Shown: positions 5,823-6,752 of the stretch, in pieces
Numbering within the stretch: the stretch's first letter is position 1
Layout: each line of letters opens with the position of its first letter
From: Burkholderiales bacterium
GTDB taxonomy: Bacteria > Pseudomonadota > Gammaproteobacteria > Burkholderiales > Burkholderiaceae_C
DNA: 6,752 nucleotides
Direction: 5' to 3'
Assembly (NCBI GenBank): GCA_006227785.1
Contig: SBFU01000500.1
Coordinates: 1 to 6,752 of the forward strand
The notes under the pieces: model-generated
Seen by the model: the letters and a program-made list of their open reading frames with translations, nothing else
The model's database searches: none
Told to the model about the DNA's origin: nothing
Position numbers and translations under genes: made by a program

Positions 5823-6188
5823 TCAGGCCTTGGGGTTCGGCCCGTATTCGTTGTCACCCGGCTGGCTGTCGAGCACCGCAAACACCAGCAGCACCACCGG
5901 CCCGATCAAGGGCAGAAAGGCCAGCAGCAGCCACCAGCCGCTGCGGCCGATGTCGTGCAGGCGCCGCACCCCCACCGCGATCGAGGGCAGCAAGGAACCG
6001 AGCCAGAAGACACCGGCGAGCAGGCCGATTTGGCGGGACTCGCTGTAAGTGCCCAGCAGCGTGTCCACGATGGACAGTCCGATCAGCGCCAGGAACAGGA
6101 ACAGGAAAAAAAACCAGTACTCCTTGCGGCGCGCGCGCCCGGAGAAGTCCGCGTACTTGCCGTAGACCCGTTTGACCCAATCCATCAT
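5823..6188 (-). CDS. DUF805 family inner-membrane protein
   Basis: This 121-residue integral membrane protein belongs to DUF805 (YhaH/YhaI-like in E. coli), whose function is unknown. Family features are present in full: FSGRARRKEYWFF at 15-27 in the amphipathic N-terminal region, hydrophobic segments at about 24-46, 54-73 and 84-106, the conserved VRRLHDIGRSGWW loop at 74-86 between the second and third segments, and the typical short cytoplasmic tail with GDNEYGPNP (111-119). The start at 6188 is supported by a strong GGAGGG (6201-6196) 7 bases upstream; the next codon is also ATG and could be used. A longer open frame reaches 6290 but adds 34 unlike residues and overlaps the divergent transporter gene. 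The gene precedes pyrF closely and has a promoter-like sequence upstream. Confidence 0.92.
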   Translation of the reverse strand: MMDWVKRVYGKYADFSGRARRKEYWFFFLFLFLALIGLSIVDTLLGTYSESRQIGLLAGVFWLGSLLPSIAVGVRRLHDIGRSGWWLLLAFLPLIGPVVLLVFAVLDSQPGDNEYGPNPKA

Positions 6189-6219
6189 GTGACTGCCCTC
6201 CGTGCTGCTTGCCCGCACC

Positions 6220-6248
6220 AGTATAGGCGCCGCATGCCCCGGCGACAC
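6220..6248 (-). promoter_or_regulatory. Candidate promoter for the DUF805 gene
   Basis: On the minus strand TATACT (6225-6220) matches the -10 consensus at 5 of 6 bases; 17 bases upstream GTGTCG (6248-6243) is a poor -35 with 3 of 6. Transcription would begin near 6213, leaving a leader of about 25 bases that includes the GGAGGG ribosome binding site. If real, it would also drive pyrF by read-through. Confidence 0.45.
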
Positions 6249-6280
6249 GGTGCCGCGTCGCAAGCCTCTACCATCGGCGC

Positions 6281-6752
6281 ATGCATGCACTCTCCCGCCA
6301 GCAGCTGGTGCTGCTCGTCCTGCTCACCCTGGTCTGGGGCATCAACTGGCCCATCATGAAACTGGGGGTCACCGGGTTCCCGCCATTGAGCTTTCGCTCG
6401 CTGTGCATGTGGATCGGTCTGCCGGTGCTGGCGGCCGTGCTGATCTGGCGCAAGGTGCCGTTTCGCATCGGTCGTACGCACTGGCCCGAGCTGCTGTTTC
6501 TGACCGTGTTCAACATGCTGTTCTGGCACACGCTGGCCATCCTGGCGGTGCAGTCCCTCTCCAGCGGCCGGGCGGCCATCCTGGGTTACACCATGCCGGT
6601 GTTTTCGGCCCTGGTGGGTGCCATCTGGTTTGGTCAGAGGCTGGCCGGGCGGTCCTGGGGCGGCGTGGCCGCCGCCGCACTGGGCGTGGTGCTGCTGCTG
6701 TGGCACGAGATCACCGCCCTGACCGGCCGCCCGCAGGGCGTGGCCATGATGC
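6281..6752 (+). CDS. EamA/DMT family transporter (3' truncated)
   Basis: This is the first part (157 residues) of a drug/metabolite transporter superfamily protein with EamA domains, an inner-membrane exporter or permease of unknown substrate. The protein continues beyond the window; full members usually have about 280-310 residues and ten membrane segments in two EamA repeats. Hydrophobic segments are visible at about 8-28 (with the usual LVWGINWPIMKLG motif of the first helix), 37-56, 69-91, 95-117 and 126-142. The RAAILGYTMPVFSALVGAIW stretch (97-116) is the typical fourth helix of EamA domains. The ATG at 6281 gives a short charged N-terminus and direct entry into helix 1. No clear Shine-Dalgarno sequence is present, and a second ATG at 6285 is in a different, non-coding frame. 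It is divergent from the DUF805 gene across 92 bp. Confidence 0.9.
   Translation, partial: MHALSRQQLVLLVLLTLVWGINWPIMKLGVTGFPPLSFRSLCMWIGLPVLAAVLIWRKVPFRIGRTHWPELLFLTVFNMLFWHTLAILAVQSLSSGRAAILGYTMPVFSALVGAIWFGQRLAGRSWGGVAAAALGVVLLLWHEITALTGRPQGVAMM

Noticed and set aside
4750..6048. A 432-codon plus-strand open frame across the GST, pyrF and DUF805 region
   Set aside because: It spans three recognisable minus-strand genes and their gaps, which a real gene would not do; the translation has no recognisable domain.
6189..6290. A 34-residue N-terminal extension of the DUF805 protein
   Set aside because: It would overlap the divergent transporter start, contains the promoter-like sequence, and the internal ATG has a strong GGAGGG ribosome binding site.
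1..6752. Defence systems, mobile elements, CRISPR arrays or a biosynthetic cluster
   Set aside because: No transposase, integrase, long terminal repeats, regularly spaced repeats, toxin-antitoxin pair or clustered biosynthetic enzymes were found; all eight genes belong to familiar families.

Overview
The window looks like an ordinary chromosomal stretch of a high-GC Gram-negative bacterium, most likely a betaproteobacterium of the order Burkholderiales. That placement is an inference from GC-rich third codon positions, a MipA-type outer-membrane protein, a TRAP substrate-binding protein, a long-form OMP decarboxylase and a DUF805 protein. There are no rRNA or tRNA genes, CRISPR arrays, transposases, integrases or phage genes, and I found no convincing previously undescribed system. 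Eight protein genes fill nearly the whole window. The first (5' end missing) and the last (3' end missing) are cut by the window edges.

Left part, 1-1155, plus strand: the C-terminal part of a DctP/TakP-type TRAP transporter substrate-binding protein, a terminator-like hairpin, and a small antibiotic-biosynthesis-monooxygenase (ABM) domain protein starting at a GTG. The ABM gene converges on a MipA/OmpV-family outer-membrane protein gene (1160-1981, minus) with only 4 bp between the two stop codons. A 12-bp direct repeat spans that junction.

Middle part, 1979-4250: a 121-bp divergent intergenic region separates the MipA-like gene from a 508-residue CYTH-CHAD protein (2103-3629, plus), a predicted triphosphate/polyphosphate-binding protein. 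It is followed, behind a recognisable sigma70-type promoter and a structured leader, by a single-hotdog-domain acyl-CoA thioesterase (3784-4227, plus). The thioesterase converges on the next gene over a 23-bp gap holding a UUCG hairpin.

Right part, 4251-6752: three minus-strand genes read in the order DUF805 membrane protein (5823-6188), pyrF orotidine-5'-phosphate decarboxylase (4948-5790) and a glutathione S-transferase-like protein (4251-4868). DUF805 and pyrF are 32 bp apart and could share a transcript. The GST gene has a promoter-like sequence of its own. Divergent from DUF805 is the start of an EamA/DMT-family transporter (6281 onward, plus), which runs off the end of the window.

The genes have mixed housekeeping, envelope, transport and detoxification roles and do not form one pathway. 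The observations most worth a second look are the atypical C-terminus of the MipA-like protein beside the direct repeat, the structured leader of the thioesterase gene, and the perfect dyad over the -35 region of the GST promoter.
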